Part shown: piece after piece, positions 12,758 to 24,874 of the stretch | How the letters are laid out: each line of letters starts with the position of its first letter | Numbering within the stretch: position 1 is the first letter of the stretch | Origin: Polytrichum commune | Taxonomy: Eukaryota; Streptophyta; Polytrichopsida; Polytrichales; Polytrichaceae | Length of the DNA stretch: 64,000 bases | Assembly: GCA_950295325.1 (NCBI GenBank) | Contig: OX485806.1 | Location: forward strand, 15,064,001-15,128,000 | Reading direction: 5' to 3' | The notes under the pieces: model-generated | Databases searched by the model: none | What the model was told of the DNA's origin: nothing | What the model saw: only the letters and a program-made list of their open reading frames with translations | Translations under genes and position numbers: made by a program

Positions 12758-14149
12758 GGGCCACTTTATACTTGGGGCCGGATTGAGGGCCGGCCGGAAC
12801 TCTGAAAATTTGAACCAATAGGATCGCTCGATTTCATCAAATCGGGCCCAAGGGCTTTATACTTGGGGCCGGCCCGAACACTCACCTATCCCATGTGGCG
12901 TCTTAGGTGGCACAATTTTTGCGCCAAACCATTGGGCCCTAGATGAGATTTCGGGACGAGCTTTTCCTCGTCCCGAACTCCCATCTAGGGCCGGATGGGG
13001 CTCCTCCGTTGGATTGTTCCAATCTTGTCCGTCAATCAATAGGAGGGGTAAAAGCATTTCCTCTCCTCCTTACTACTCTCCCCGCCACCTTCCCCTTCTC
13101 ACCTTCCACCTTCCCCTTAATTATTTTTTCATAGAATTAGTGTTAGACATAAATGCGCCGCCACCTTCCCTACTACCATGTCCCTTCTCTTTTTCTCATT
13201 GTTAATTTTTTTTCATATCCTTCCTAACACTAAATTCGTGCATGTAACTTTCACATATTACCATGGATGATATTTAGTGTTTGATTTTACATTTAATGTT
13301 ACGTACTTTCATAGGGTTAGTGATATTTAGTCTAGTGATCGTATTTATAGTATCTCACACTAAATATCATGTTTAGTGTAGTGACTCCACAATTTTAACC
13401 ATAACAAACACATTCCAAAAATAAGCCAAAGATAATTTCCAAGTGGAACCATGCTCAAAAGTTTACACGCACTTAGATCCAACAATAATGTAAACTTATA
13501 CTATGGTTAGAATTATTAATTTTAAAATAAAATCTCTTATCTATAAAGAGAAAGTTAATTGAGGCTTTAGAAAGGTTGATTAAGTCTATAAATTTATGTA
13601 GCTTGAAAAATAAAAAGCACGACAACAATGTTGGCGCAATGCCTACTTACAATCAATAACCCACACCAAAATATATGCTCAATGTCGTCATGTTCCCGAA
13701 CGGAACGAAGCCAATTAATATCTACAAACATAGATTACTCTATAATGAATATTGTATCATTGCAACTCTGGTTTTTTTTTATTATTACCGGGTACATCGG
13801 TTATTCCATTGTACATGGTAAGTGAATTTATATGAGCATTTTGACACCGGAATTAGATTCAAAGGGCTCGATATAGTCTAATGGGACCCAAGGTTGACCC
13901 CCTAATCATAAGCCTATAGAGATCATCCCCCATAGTAAAAGCCGTGTAACTAATGCTCAAGAGCACCGGGCATTGACCATGGTAAGTTCCATGAAACTTA
14001 ACCCTCTAGACCATCGGGCCCTAGAATCGGGCCTCACCACTTTACATGCGACAAGGTTGGGCCGGAAAAAAGTTCATAAAGTGCGTCCCGATTGAGGCCT
14101 CAATCGGGCTGGTGCTCCGGCCGGCCCCAGGCCGTGTATAAAGTGGCCC
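12758..14149. mobile_element. 1.4-kb TIR element with TTA target duplication
   Basis: The left end reads GGGCCACTTTATACTTGGGG and the right end is the complement of GGGCCACTTTATACACGGCC. TTA flanks both ends (12755-12757 and 14150-14152). A 3-bp TTA/TAA duplication is typical of PIF/Harbinger elements. The interior has no transposase and contains a truncated member of another family at 13133-13381. The right 320 bp match 29025-29358. Confidence 0.8.
13133..13381. mobile_element. Truncated CTACACTAAA-type MITE nested in the 1.4-kb element
   Basis: It matches 22880-23202 from the block TTAGTGTTAGACATAAATG to the right terminus TTTAGTGTAG. The left terminus is missing. It lies inside the element at 12758-14149. 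Confidence 0.7.
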
Positions 14150-16315
14150 TTAGTGTAGTAGCCGGGAAAAAAAGAGGCTGTCTAGAAGTGTTTCAAATCA
14201 ACTATAGAATTCAAATGGCACTTATGATAAGGGATTTGAGTCAAATTGACCTAGTCAGTTTTTCCCTTGTTGTAGTAACACTCATTGCTCGGAGTTATAT
14301 TTCCCATAAATATATACTTGGATGGGTTCATAATTTTATCAACATAGTAAGTTTGACTTCAATTATCTAGCATGTACACATGTTAACTCCTAAAGATCAA
14401 GATGGATGTTTCCTCCTAGGCAACTGTTGCTGCCCAACAATATCAACGTAGACAATCACATGATAATCTTTTGATTGTGGACACATGGACGGCTGAAAAT
14501 ATGTGTGAACAATTCTAACTACACATAACTGCCATCCTCATCGTCAGATTTATGAAAAGAGGTGCCAATTTTCTTTAATAAGCTCTTGAAATGGACTGAA
14601 TTGTTTTAAACAATATTATTATTATTATAATTTTCTTAGTTTTTAGGGGTTAAAAAGTAAGACTCGTACTTGCTACCCACATTCAAAGCTGAGAAGATAT
14701 TTGTTGTGGACTATGTTCAAGAAATCATACACCTCAATGTAAACACATGCTAATCCTCTTAAATCATTCTTTCTTTGCACTCACGAATTGGACGACTTGT
14801 ATGTCGTGGTGGCCACTTCATGGTACCTAGGTACTTTGCTCACAATGTGGGGGACAAGGGGACAAATTAATAGCCTTTTCTTTGTTGTATGGCCTTTATG
14901 TATGTGCTTGTGGTAGGGGAAATTGTGTGTGTTGTGGGGTTTGTCATCTGTGAATCTTGAAATCTATAGGGATTTAAGTATTCAACAAAGCTGCTCACCG
15001 TAGGCAAGGGATGTGTGTGAGAGAGAGACTTATTAGGGGATTTGTATGTCCCGTGTGATCGAGGGGTATTTTGATGTATAGGAGATATTAAATAGACAAT
15101 TGCAGTATCAAATTTTCTTCTTCTTTCAATTAGTGATGTTTTGGATTACCAGAGCATTACTTAAATTTGAGGGGGGATAGTAATATTTTATACACTTCCT
15201 TCGTTGTATATAAAATAGCTTTGTGTAAAGGATAAACTAAAAGACCACAAGTTGCACCAATCATCACAAGTTTAACCCTACCCAAACGACCAATCATTGC
15301 AAGTGACATAGATAACTAGACCCAAACAAACGACAGAGAAACATCATTAAGCAATGGATGCATAACATGTATTCACATAGGATCCATTTTCATCCATCCA
15401 AACAGGTTGGACCACGAGGTGCATGTGTAGTACATTCTTCATTATGAAGCATAAATTAGATCTAAAACAATAGAATTGGCCATATTATGCATAACAATTC
15501 ATTTATTATAATTTGCAATTTCCTATATTGTAGACAATGATTTACCTCCAAGAAATTTCAAGTTTTTTGGCTTTATGAATAAAGCACACAATACCTTTGG
15601 CTGCACTTTGTTTCATAATGTTTGATAACTCAACCCCCCCCCCCTTCAATACCGTAGGTGACAAGCCAAAATATATGGAATGGGACTGACATACTATCCC
15701 TTCAAAACAAAGGAGTTGCAATAAACGGTTATCTAAACTAGGCCTCAGGTAAATTTGGACCTATGCATTCAACCACTCTTTATTAGTTTGAATGTGTATA
15801 AATATTTGTGGAAATAGAAGGAATTAATCAAAATATTATAAAATAAATCATAATAAAAACAAAACACAAATTTAGTTTCCATTTTAGAATGACAAAGACC
15901 CTTTCAATGGTAAGTTACAAAAATTAGGACCTTGGTGTTAGTGAGGGTTTTGTAATATTTTTGACTTCCAAGTTAATTACATGTTTTATAGACGGTTTCA
16001 CTTTGAAATTGAAATCCCAATCAATTGCTTGTTTACTCAATGGAAGTGGGCATATACATTGGATTTTGGACCTTGAAGATGAAGTGCACTCAATATGGGT
16101 TATATGGACAAGTGGCCTTCAAGAATGCAAAGGCAATTTTATTTTTCAAAGTCGGATGGAGCAGGCAACAATTTTTGGTCGGGATCTAAAACGTTTAGAT
16201 TTGTTTTGTGGGGGCTGCCCGGAAGTGCCGGATCGCGGGCCCCGGCCCCTATCCACCTCCCCCTGAAAGTTCGTAGGGGGAGCTTTAGTGTCCGCTGTGT
16301 GTAGGTGTTAATCGA
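14150..16315. other. Intergenic DNA, no gene recognised
   Basis: It contains a run of 11 C near 15634-15644. No open frame with protein motifs was found. Confidence 0.4.
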
Positions 16316-16700
16316 TTACTTTCTCAATTAGACCCCCACATTTGATTGGTGTTGGGTAGGTGAAATTCAAAGGAACAAGTTACGCCATAAAGACACATGT
16401 TTAAAAGAGATTGGATTATGTTTTCAAATTTTCATTTAACTCCTCCACACTCAACGTCAAAGACAATCGGGAGAACCTATGTAATCAGTTAAAGGAATCA
16501 ACAAAGGTGCACTTATGATAAAGATAATTACATCTTTGAAGGTCCGCTTTTCAAACCGATGTTTGCTCATGCTTCATCATCGATTTGTTGATGCAACAAA
16601 AGTTTTGCTGGTTAAATCTAATCGGTATAAATTGGAGTTCACAAAAAAAAAACAACCAAATAACACCCACATACCTTAGATTAACTCCACATACCTTAGA
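16316..16700. repeat. Dispersed repeat family member (five related copies in window)
   Basis: It shares the order CACATTTGATTGGTG-like start, AAAGACACATGTTTAAAA, ATTGGATTATGTTTTCAAA, CACTCAACRTC and AACACCCACATACCTTA end with 27555-27905 and 48536-49046. The 5' parts of 36614-37000 and 49350-49560 are also related. No coding capacity is seen. It lies about 0.8 kb upstream of the first phytocyanin start codon. Confidence 0.6.
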
Positions 16701-16909
16701 TTGGACTCTTGCTTGGACTCGACGCCCTAAGTCCAACTTAAGCATCGTAGTCCAGACTCCACACTTGGAAGATCCATAGCCTCGAACGACTGGCCCGGAT
16801 TTCAAACGCATGCGCAATCAATTATCTGGCAACTTCAAACTTCAGTCGCACCAGGTGAGAAGCCGTGACTCTGCATTTCTCCCATCCATCCATCCATCTC
16901 CCAACAACG

Positions 16910-16925
16910 ATTAATTATAAATTAC
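16910..16925 (+). promoter_or_regulatory. Possible TATA box of the first phytocyanin gene
   Basis: TTAATTATAAATTA lies about 560 bp upstream of the chosen start codon at 17473. If used, it implies a leader of about 0.5 kb or a leader intron. Only the motif and position support it. Confidence 0.25.
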
Positions 16926-17472
16926 CACGCACATCTACATGGACTGTCGGATAACAGATGGTGATTTCGAGTACAAGCTCGTCGACACCAATATGATTAA
17001 ACAAAACCGATCTGGAAATCGAGGAGAACTGGTCATCCGAAGCTTCAAGAATGGCTCCTTAACCTAGTCGGTAGCCATCCATCGTGGAACTACGTACTCA
17101 TTCGATGCGCACTCAAGCATCACATCATCATCTCTCCCAAATTGGTTGCTCGGTCTTCGAAACCACCACCTCCAGTCTAACGGGTTGAGCTGATTGCAGC
17201 TGTTGTGGAATTTCAACATTCAAGTTAATTGCAAAACTTTGAAGCTCAGTTCGCATCAATCACAGGCTCGTTCCTGTTGAAGGAGCTGAATTTCAAGACA
17301 GGGATTATGGATTGGGTTGAATTAGTTCTAGCTGCTGTACATGGTTACCAAGATTGCTTCTTCTGAAATCAGTTGGAGATCGGGTTTTTGGATCCATACT
17401 AGCTGCATCCGGGATTTGAAGAGTAAGCAATTGGGGGGAAGGTTGGGGTTTTCCTCGAGTTTGCGGGTCGAA

Positions 17473-19689
17473 ATGGCTGGCCATGGAAGAAGTAGTGCGT
17501 ATGTTGTATTGATAAGTTTTGCGGCTTTGTTGCTCTTAAGTGCAGCTATGGCAGTGGAGGCGGCAAGTTATATTGTAGGTGGGTCGGAGGATGAGTGGCA
17601 AGCACCGGGAACTAATAATGGATTCAACAGCACCTACTTGCAGGATTGGGCCAGGGCACAGACATTCTTCATCGGTGATATTCTCAGTAAGTGCATGAAA
17701 GCTCAGATCTCAATCTGCTCACTCTAAATCCATCTTATTCTTCTCAATCGACCAGGCCTATAGATTTGAACTCAATTGCCACTGTCCGTGTGAGTAAGTT
17801 CATCCACTTGTGTCTGCAGAATTTGTCAGCTTGGGTGGTGGGTCAATGATAGAGGTCGAGATTCAAGTTTGGTTGCAATCGGAATAAATTTGATTACATC
17901 AGCACTCAACTGATTTCATACATGTAATTGATTAAAGCTCTTCAGTAGCCAGTAACCACCATTTAGTGTTATGTAATTAGTTGAGTTTTTGGTGATCTGC
18001 AAAAGGCTTAACCCTATTGATGTTTCTGGATATGGCTGTTCACCCGTTTATCATTAGTTCACGATTCTCAACCATTTTTTTATTACATCTGTGATGAGTT
18101 GACACAGTGGTTAATCAGGTCCTGCTTGTGTGAAAGATGCAAAGTGATAAATTTTTTATTTGAATAACTTGGTCGATAATTAGTCGATTCCACGGTGATC
18201 TGCACAGACATAGTCCCAAATGATGTTTCTTGACATGCTTGTTCACCTGTTCAAATTAGTTCAGAATTCTCAACAATCTTGAAGGAACGTGCTACTAGTT
18301 GACACAGTTAATTAGGTCGAGGATGTGCAAAAATGTGCTCACATGATCTCCGGGTGCGCAATGGTAACTTGTTCGATTAATATTAGTTAATTTCTTGGTC
18401 ATTTGCACAGATGAAGCCCTACTGACGTTTCTTGGACATGGTTATTCACCTGTCCATCATTATTAGGTTCACGATTCCCAACCACTTTCAAACGAATCTG
18501 CAGCTATTTGTTCACAAAAGCTGTTAATAAGGTCAAGCTATTTTGCAAATTCGTACTCCCATGAAGCACGGATGATGCAAAGTGGTACATAACATATAAC
18601 TTCTTCGATTAAATTTTGCTCCATATTCTTTCATTTTCTTTAAATGCCATCTTCACATAAACAGTGACTGTGATTGTATGAGTATGTCTGTTGGTGATCT
18701 GCACAGACTTACATTAGTCCTATCAACATCTCTGGACACAGTTGTTCACCCACCCACCTTTAATGCACGATTCTCAGACCAATTTCAAACAAATCTGCAG
18801 CTATGAGTTGATGCATGTAATTACGTCAAGCTGGATGTGCGAATCCGTACTACTTACATGAGGTGCTGATGCCGTGAAGCCTCGATATATAACTTGCTTG
18901 ATTGATTTTCTTTCTTCTATTTGCTTCCTTTTGTAGCCCAAGGTGGCAACTATCTCTAGCACTCGCAGGGGTCACCGTCTTTAGAAAATGGTTTGGAGCT
19001 GCTAAACTATTTCTAAGAAGCAGCATTTGGGAGCTACTTTCGCATTATAAGCATACCCAAGACTATAAATTCGTAGAAGTGAAATTCAACACCTGGATGG
19101 TGACCCCTGTTTTAGAAATTAAACTTGCTTCCAATTAGTTCTCAAAATGACATTTGAAAGTGCAACCCTTTTCTAATTCCGACACAATTCGTATCAATGG
19201 ATTCCTGTCAATGCTCTCTTTCTGAATACGTTTCTCCCATTTGTCAAAGAAAATCTTCAATCCACTAAAAGTGTTAGAAGTGCCTTCAAAACAACTGATT
19301 TAATAGGGAGAGTGGCCACCCCGGGTTTTGCAGTCTTCAAGTACGACAACACGGTCCACGACGTGTGGCAAGTGAATGCCACGAGCTATGCAAACTGCGT
19401 GACAATGGATCCCATCAAGAGTTACACCTCTGGGAACGATTCTGTGCCTATCAACGCGACCACCACCTACTTCATGTGCAGCACTCCGTACCACTGTGAG
19501 GCGGGCCAGAAAATGGCCATCACCGCCACACCATCAAATGCTTCAACAACTCCACCATCTCCGTCTCCGTCTCCACCTCCACCTCCTTCAAGCGAGGCTT
19601 TCCGACATGCCAGCACTAGTACCGCGGCTGCCACCGTTTTTACAGCCCTGATTGTGCTCTTCTCCACATGGGGCTTGGGAGATGTGTGA
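17473..19689 (+). CDS. Stellacyanin-type phytocyanin, GPI-anchored (2 exons)
   Basis: Exons are 17473-17686 and 19334-19689, joined at A|GTAAGT and TTTTGCAG|TC, giving 189 aa with a phase-1 intron. Phytocyanins are small blue-copper proteins of the plant cell surface with proposed redox or cell-wall roles. Residues 1-30 form a hydrophobic signal peptide ending VEA. The plastocyanin-like domain spans about 32-136. Expected copper ligands are present: His80 (VHDV), Cys120, His125 (YHC) and Gln130 (GQK). Cys93 and Cys126 would form the family disulfide. Gln rather than Met as the fourth ligand marks the stellacyanin type. A Pro/Ser tail (145-158) suits arabinogalactan glycosylation. Residues 168-186 are hydrophobic, as in GPI-anchor signals. 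The start at 17473 was chosen because MAGHGRSS aligns with MGDQGRSS of the second gene; an in-frame Met upstream at 17341 would bury the signal peptide. The intron carries repeats and a MITE. Confidence 0.9.
17992..18900 (+). repeat. Four-unit tandem repeat in intron of first phytocyanin gene
   Basis: Units start with GTGATCTGCACAGA-like sequence at 17992, 18195, 18398 and 18693 and share GATGTTTCTGGACATG, TGTTCACC and CACGATTCTCAACCA. Two periods are 203 bp and one is 295 bp. The units are diverged and the array is wholly intronic. Confidence 0.8.
18966..19109. mobile_element. 144-bp MITE in intron of first phytocyanin gene
   Basis: The ends are CAGGGGTCACCGTC and the complement of CAGGGGTCACCATC. 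A terminal CAGGG is common in hAT-derived MITEs, but no 8-bp target duplication was found. It lies 225 bp upstream of the exon 2 acceptor. Confidence 0.6.
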
Positions 19690-19784
19690 TGATGTGTATG
19701 TAGCTGATTGACTCGGAGATCCATTTATGAGTCTTGAATCTAGGATTTGTGAATGTTAGGAAGAGGCTCCTGCGGCAGGCTGGT

Positions 19785-19824
19785 GATAGATAGATAGATA
19801 GACAGATAGATAGACAGATAGATA
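19785..19824. repeat. (GATA)n/(GACA)n microsatellite in 3' UTR
   Basis: Tandem GATA with interspersed GACA units just past the stop codon. A shortened copy recurs at about 20120-20140 inside the duplicated 3' segment, as expected if the microsatellite was duplicated with its flank. Confidence 0.9.
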
Positions 19825-19898
19825 TGAATGTCGGGTTCTTGATGAAGCAAGCATAAATGAAGAGCCTCTTCCCCCAAAAGCTACTGCCACCGAGGCTC

Positions 19899-20740
19899 AA
19901 AACAGACCAAAAAGTGACCATCAGCGCCACACCTTCAAATGCTTCAAACCCGACTTTCCGACATGCCAGCATTACTGCAGCCCTAATCGTGCTGTTTCTA
20001 ATCTTGGGCTTGGTAGATGTGCGATCATGCGTGTATAGCGGATCGACGAGGAGGTTCATTTATACTTGAATCTAGCATTTGGGAGCGTTAGTGAAACACA
20101 CATGTGACAGGGTAGTGATTGATAGATAGACAGATAGATATGCCGGCTTCCTAAGGCTATTGCAACCTTTCAGTGTCAGGTTCAATAATAGCAAGGGGTG
20201 TTAGGCCAAAAAGTGGCCATCACCGCCACGCCATCAAACTCTTCAACAACTCCTTCACCTCCTTCCAGTGCGACTTTTCCCAACAGCAACAATGGTGCTC
20301 TTCTCGTGGGCTCGGTAGATGTGTGATGTAGAGCAGATTGACGAGATGTATTGAACTTACTTGAATCTACGATTTGGAGATGTTAGTAACAGACTCCTGT
20401 GGCGGTGGGATGGTGATCATAACGAGGATTGAACCTCCGTTCCTTGAGGAAGCAAGCATATTTAATGAACATCCTCACTCTTTGTCCCAAGCATAATAAT
20501 GAAGAGCATTTTCACTCACAGGTTACTGCCACGTTCCAAGGGGGGGTTCTATGACATCAAGGGACACACATAGCCATCACTACCACCATGCTGTTAAATT
20601 TCTTCGTCAAATACTCCACCTCCACCTCCTTCAATCCCTAGTCGCGCTCCTTTCATGAGCTTTGTAAACATGTGATGTAGAGCCGATTGAGGACATTGGC
20701 TATATACTTTGACCCTAGTATTTGTAAATGGACTATATTC
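19899..20740 (+). pseudogene. Three partial tandem copies of the phytocyanin C-terminal tail and 3' UTR
   Basis: Blocks beginning near 19903, 20209 and 20567 repeat, with increasing decay, the end of the first phytocyanin gene: GCCATCACCGCCACACCATC, the Pro/Ser-rich tail, the FRHAS segment, the hydrophobic anchor, and the 3' UTR landmark TTGAATCTAGGATTTG. Original counterparts start at 19507. The first extra copy still encodes TPSNASNPTFRHAS followed by a hydrophobic stretch ending GLVDV in open frame. None has a copper domain or start, so they are broken gene ends rather than genes. Unit lengths are roughly 300-400 bp. Confidence 0.8.
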
Positions 20741-21093
20741 ACAGCAACAACAAAATGGACGTTGAGCTGCGATATGGTCGTGGACATGATCTGGAGGTTA
20801 TGGATGAAGTGTTCTCTATATGGATAGAAAAGCACAAGGGAATTATTGGAATGGCCTCTCCACTTGGATGTATAACTGGTTATACCATGAAGAAGAGGCT
20901 CTTGCTGCGACAGTTACATGTAGCGCCTAGAAAAGATCTAGGAATCGTTGCTCATCTCGGCACTATTGGCTAAAATTATTATTCATAGTGGCACTATTCA
21001 TAGCAGCTCACTCACTTTAAGCCTTGGCAAAATAGTGTGTGTTTCGGAAATAGTCCACACACTCTAATTGAAATGATTAGTGTAGTCGCCTAA
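20741..21093. other. Spacer with one 81-codon open frame of unknown meaning
   Basis: A frame at 20728-20973 encodes no motif I recognise and has no homologue elsewhere in the window. It is most likely chance. Confidence 0.35.
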
Positions 21094-21270
21094 AGGGTGA
21101 GTTTCCATGCAGGCCAGTAGCCCACCAGACTTTAGTGTGAATAAGGACAAACCTTGGCCGAATGTAGAGGAATCTACTAGGGTAGGGTTGGTATATGCCA
21201 ACTAGCTACTCTCATCTTCTCAAATCTAGGCCCACCTACTAACCTTTGTACTACATGGAAACTCACCCTT
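21094..21270. mobile_element. MITE with AGGGTGAGTTTCCATG ends, copy 1
   Basis: The left end AGGGTGAGTTTCCATGCAGG pairs with the right end, the complement of AGGGTGAGTTTCCATGTAG. Inside are TCTACTAGGGTAGGGTTGG and TGCCAACTAGCTACTCTCAT. A second member begins at 21276, right next to it, and a third lies at 46270-46613. Confidence 0.7.
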
Positions 21271-21598
21271 TCTTAGGGTGAGTTTCCATGTAGGCCGTTT
21301 GCCCACTAGACTCTAGAAAATAGTGGGTCAGAGGTGTTCGCATGTACTTAAGCACAAGCTGCCAACCAACCACATTTTGGTGGCCCACTAGAATGTGGAG
21401 GGCCATGGACATGGGCCACTAGACTTCCATGCGCTCACTAAAGCACTTTTTAACTTACAAGTGCCGGTCACTGAAGGATTGAAGAAGGAAGGTCCACCCT
21501 TGGTAACATGGAGGAGGAGGTTAGTAAGTGGGCCTGGATTTGAGAAGATGAGAGTAGCTAGTTGGCACATACGAACCCTACCCCACCAAATTTCATCT

Positions 21599-22408
21599 AC
21601 ACTCTAAAGTCCGTAGTATCACTGTGGCAACCACAATGCACGTGATATTACAGAGTTTTGTAGTGTTAACATGGATGCTTGATACTATAGATTAAGTGTA
21701 GCACGTGACACTATGGAATAACACAAATTGCAACATTTCAGAGCCCAACATTTTCCTTTTTAATTGCACCCATACCCAGACCATGCCCATCAGCAGTGAC
21801 CTATGCCCACCCATGCCCACCCATGCTATTCAAATTGCGCCCATGTATTCAAAAATTGTGTAATGTGTCTTGTATGATTGTGTAATTGTGCCCCACCCAT
21901 GCCCACCCATGCCCACCCATTATAATATCAAACCCATGCCCACCCATGAACAATAATATCGTAGTCATGCCCACCCATGCCCACCCATGAACAATAATAT
22001 CGCAGCCATGCCCACCCATGGGCATGGGTGGGTATGGGCATGGGCATGGGTATGGGCACCCAATGTAGGGCTTTGCAACATTTTAATGGTGTGGTGTGGT
22101 CCACTCCACTTGGCCTTCCCGGGCGATGTGGCACATGCATGCACCAACATTCAACAAGTGGCATAAGAAGAAGAAGTAGAATAAGAATAAGAAGATGACA
22201 CTCCACATATCGGCACATGGCGCAATGCGAGGGTGTGGGTTGACTTCTTTGGTGGTTTGCATTAATGACAAAATTCATGATATAAGGGAGAGAAATGTGA
22301 TAATGAGGAGTGAGATTTGAACCACAAACATCCGTTCCGTAGGGTTTCGGGATATTAGAGAGTGAGTGACATTATGGAGGTTGAAATTACGGAGTTTAGG
22401 GTGTAAAT
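21599..22408. mobile_element. Nested TIR element carrying a decamer minisatellite
   Basis: The ends read ACACTCTAAAGTCCGTA and the complement of ACACCCTAAACTCCGTA. It interrupts the MITE described at 21276-22480. No transposase is encoded. It holds the CCCACCCATG array. Confidence 0.55.
21800..22060. repeat. CCCACCCATG decamer minisatellite with internal inversion
   Basis: Blocks of one to three ATGCCCACCC units are separated by short AT-rich spacers such as AACAATAATATCG. At about 22020 the array flips to the complementary GGGTGGGTATGGGCATGGG. The two halves can pair. Confidence 0.85.
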
Positions 22409-22879
22409 TTGGACGAGTTTGTCCTTATTCCCACTAGGATGTGATGGGTGAGCGGCCTACATGGACACTCACTGCAAGCCTTCTAACAAACTAAGTTAAA
22501 CTCGATTTGAATGTGGTAGCATATTGAGATATGTTCCTCTTGATCCCTAAATTAGAATTTATACCCGCCATATTGGTGGGCCCAAAAAAAGTTATTCAAT
22601 TGAGTATTGTTAATGAACCTTTCACTTTTGCAACCTTCTAACTTATTTCATCCCGACTAGAACATGTGCCTAAAATTTGGGCAGTTGTTGGGTTATGGGT
22701 AACATTCCTTGATGGTATATTTTTGAACCTTCCATTTAGGAAAAAAATAAAAAATAAAAATAAAAACTACTTGTAATATGAGCGTACTGACTCCTGAGCC
22801 TTGACTCTTATCTATCCAAACCAATTACAGGAACTTCTTTACAGGATTTTGGATCATTAATTCACCACAATTGGGTTCA

Positions 22880-23202
22880 CTACACAAAATATAATATTTA
22901 GTGTTTGATTATATTTAGTGTTGTTACTATCCTACCATGTTCAACACTAATTTTCAATTCTTTGACAATTAGTGTTAGACATAAATGTGTTGCTATCTTC
23001 CCTACTGCCTCTTCCTTTATTATATCTTTTTTTCATATCCTTACTAACATTAAATTCAAACATGTAACTTCCACATATTATCATAGTTGATATTTAGTGT
23101 TTGAGTTTACATTTAATGGTACTTACTTTCATAAGGTTATTGATATTTAGTGTATGCGTTGATATTTAGTGTATCAAACACTAATTATCATATTTTGTGT
23201 AG
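22880..23202. mobile_element. 323-bp MITE with CTACAC ends, copy 2 of its family
   Basis: The ends are CTACACAAAATATAATATTT and the complement of CTACACAAAATATGATAATT. Related elements are at 13133-13381 (truncated) and 33146-33465 (opposite orientation). Short ORFs inside are not genes. Confidence 0.75.
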
Positions 23203-24409
23203 CTAAATCAGTTCCAGGATTTTGTGTTGACTCAATTTGAAATAGTAACTTTCCGGGCACGAATGTCTCCCCATTAGAGTTCAATATTGAAGTCTTCAAA
23301 ACCTGTCTAATGCCATTTTGGTTGTCAAAGAAGTTTTTCTTTTTTCTTTTTTTTTTGGGGGGGGGGGGACTTCACAAAAATGTGCTTTGCAAAGTTTGCA
23401 CTAGTCACATTGAAGGCCTCTCCGAGAACTTCATGTCACAAAATACAGTGGTTGCCATTTGCAAATAGGAACATAGTTGGACTCCAATCTTGGCACTCTA
23501 GCAGATACTTCCAAATTTTAATAACTCCTGCAATTTCGACTCTGCAACTTTGACTCGGCACTAACTGCAACTTCGGCTTGGCAAGCACACTCTATGTGAA
23601 CATGGATTTTCCAAACTAAATTTGTTGAAGAGTGATCGCAGAAGCCGATTGAAACTTGAAACATGGGATGCATTGATGCGAGTGTCATTATATGCGGTCT
23701 TCGGATGGAAAATATGGATTGGGCTAGAATTTTTGACACTTGGAAATTGACCCAAGCCTGGAGGGCTTTGCCTTTGGAGTTGGATGATGGTTAAGTGCAT
23801 TATGTATGGAATCTAAATGATTTTAGTGCATCATTTTATTGCATGTCCTTCTTCAATATAGTGTGACATCATATTATTTTCATGTTCAATACAAAACGGC
23901 CAATATGAAGTTTTTTTCAGTGAGGTGTTGCAAAAAAGCTTGAAAGTTTGAGTGAAGTGTGATTATTTTGAAGCCCTTCACATTGAAATGCATGTTCACA
24001 CTTGAAACTTGAACACTGGCTCCCCATGTCTTCACAACAACATAAATGTCGCATACAATAGATGGAATGTACTCAAAATTTAGCTTACTTCTTTAAATAG
24101 TCACTGAAAAAACATATTTGGGTAAATTATAGGTGCATTTCTAATATTGCAATTTTGCACTTACAACTGAAAATCCCTTAATGAATTATTAAAATGGATA
24201 AGTAAATCCTTAATCACTTATATGGCAACCTACTACTTCAATGCACCCTGTATAGTGGTAGAGATAGTTGTAACCACCAATTTAACCATTTCAACCGGGT
24301 TTCTCAAAAGGCATTTGTTGATCAACAAACGCACCCAAAACATTATAATAATGTCATATGCAATATTCAAAGGAGAGAACCCTAGGCTCCTATAGCCATT
24401 CCCTAGGTC
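23203..24409. other. Intergenic DNA, no gene recognised
   Basis: A T-rich run followed by 12 G lies at about 23340-23368. Two overlapping minus-strand frames at 23518-23800 show no motif. Confidence 0.4.
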
Positions 24410-24874
24410 GTGCATTGTTATGCATGCTCCGATCCCACCAACTTTCCATCAACTTTTGGATGTGAAATATATAGTTGGGGATGCCACGTACTACAGCCGG
24501 ATGCCAAGTTGTTCACACCAACATCTCGGTTTGCACAACACTTTGGCGGTTGGTGGGCACTGGTCAAACGAGGTAATGTAGACTTTTGGGGGACAGTTAT
24601 TCTTTCTTCTTCCTATAATGAACCCTTCCTTGACTTTCAACACCATAACTTTTTGTCTCAAGTTCTTCACCATACTGAAGACTCTCTTCAAGTGTTCATT
24701 TCATCAAGTATTGGGCACAAAATTGTTAAAAGCGTAGTGTATCCTTCAATGAATCCATTAGAGTTTCTTATGATGTCCCCTTGGTTCCAAAATGATGGAG
24801 AGTGTTGTAGCATTATTATTTTTCCATTTATTGCGAATATTGTGAGTGAGGATATCCAAAACAATTTACTGTGA
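24410..24874 (+). pseudogene. Unrecognised 154-codon open frame, possible transposon gene remnant
   Basis: This is one of the longest open frames outside the LINE, but I do not recognise it. Its first codon in the open frame is CAT-TG-like context rather than a convincing start. The segment PDAKLFTPTSRFAQHFGGWW faintly recalls the Y-x-P-x-R-x-A-x-Q-F-G core of plant mobile domain (aminotransferase-like) proteins carried by some plant transposons. No second motif confirms this. No splice signals or neighbours suggest a host gene. Confidence 0.25.

Larger units (their letters stand above)
21276..22480. mobile_element. Same MITE family, composite copy split by a nested element
   Basis: The left end at 21276 follows TTA. 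The segment 21480-21598 matches the first copy in inverse orientation (GGGCCTGGATTTGAGAAGAT, AGTAGCTAGTTGGCA). Its continuation, GTTTGTCCTTATTCCCACTA then GGCCTACATGGA, reappears only at about 22410-22480. The interval 21599-22408 is therefore an insertion. The composite may be more than one copy. Confidence 0.55.

Noticed and set aside
18902-19138. 78-codon open frame in the first phytocyanin intron
   Set aside because: It covers an intronic MITE (18966-19109), and its product has no recognisable motif.
21928-22278. Pro/His-rich minus-strand open frames
   Set aside because: They are translations of the CCCACCCATG minisatellite and its flank.
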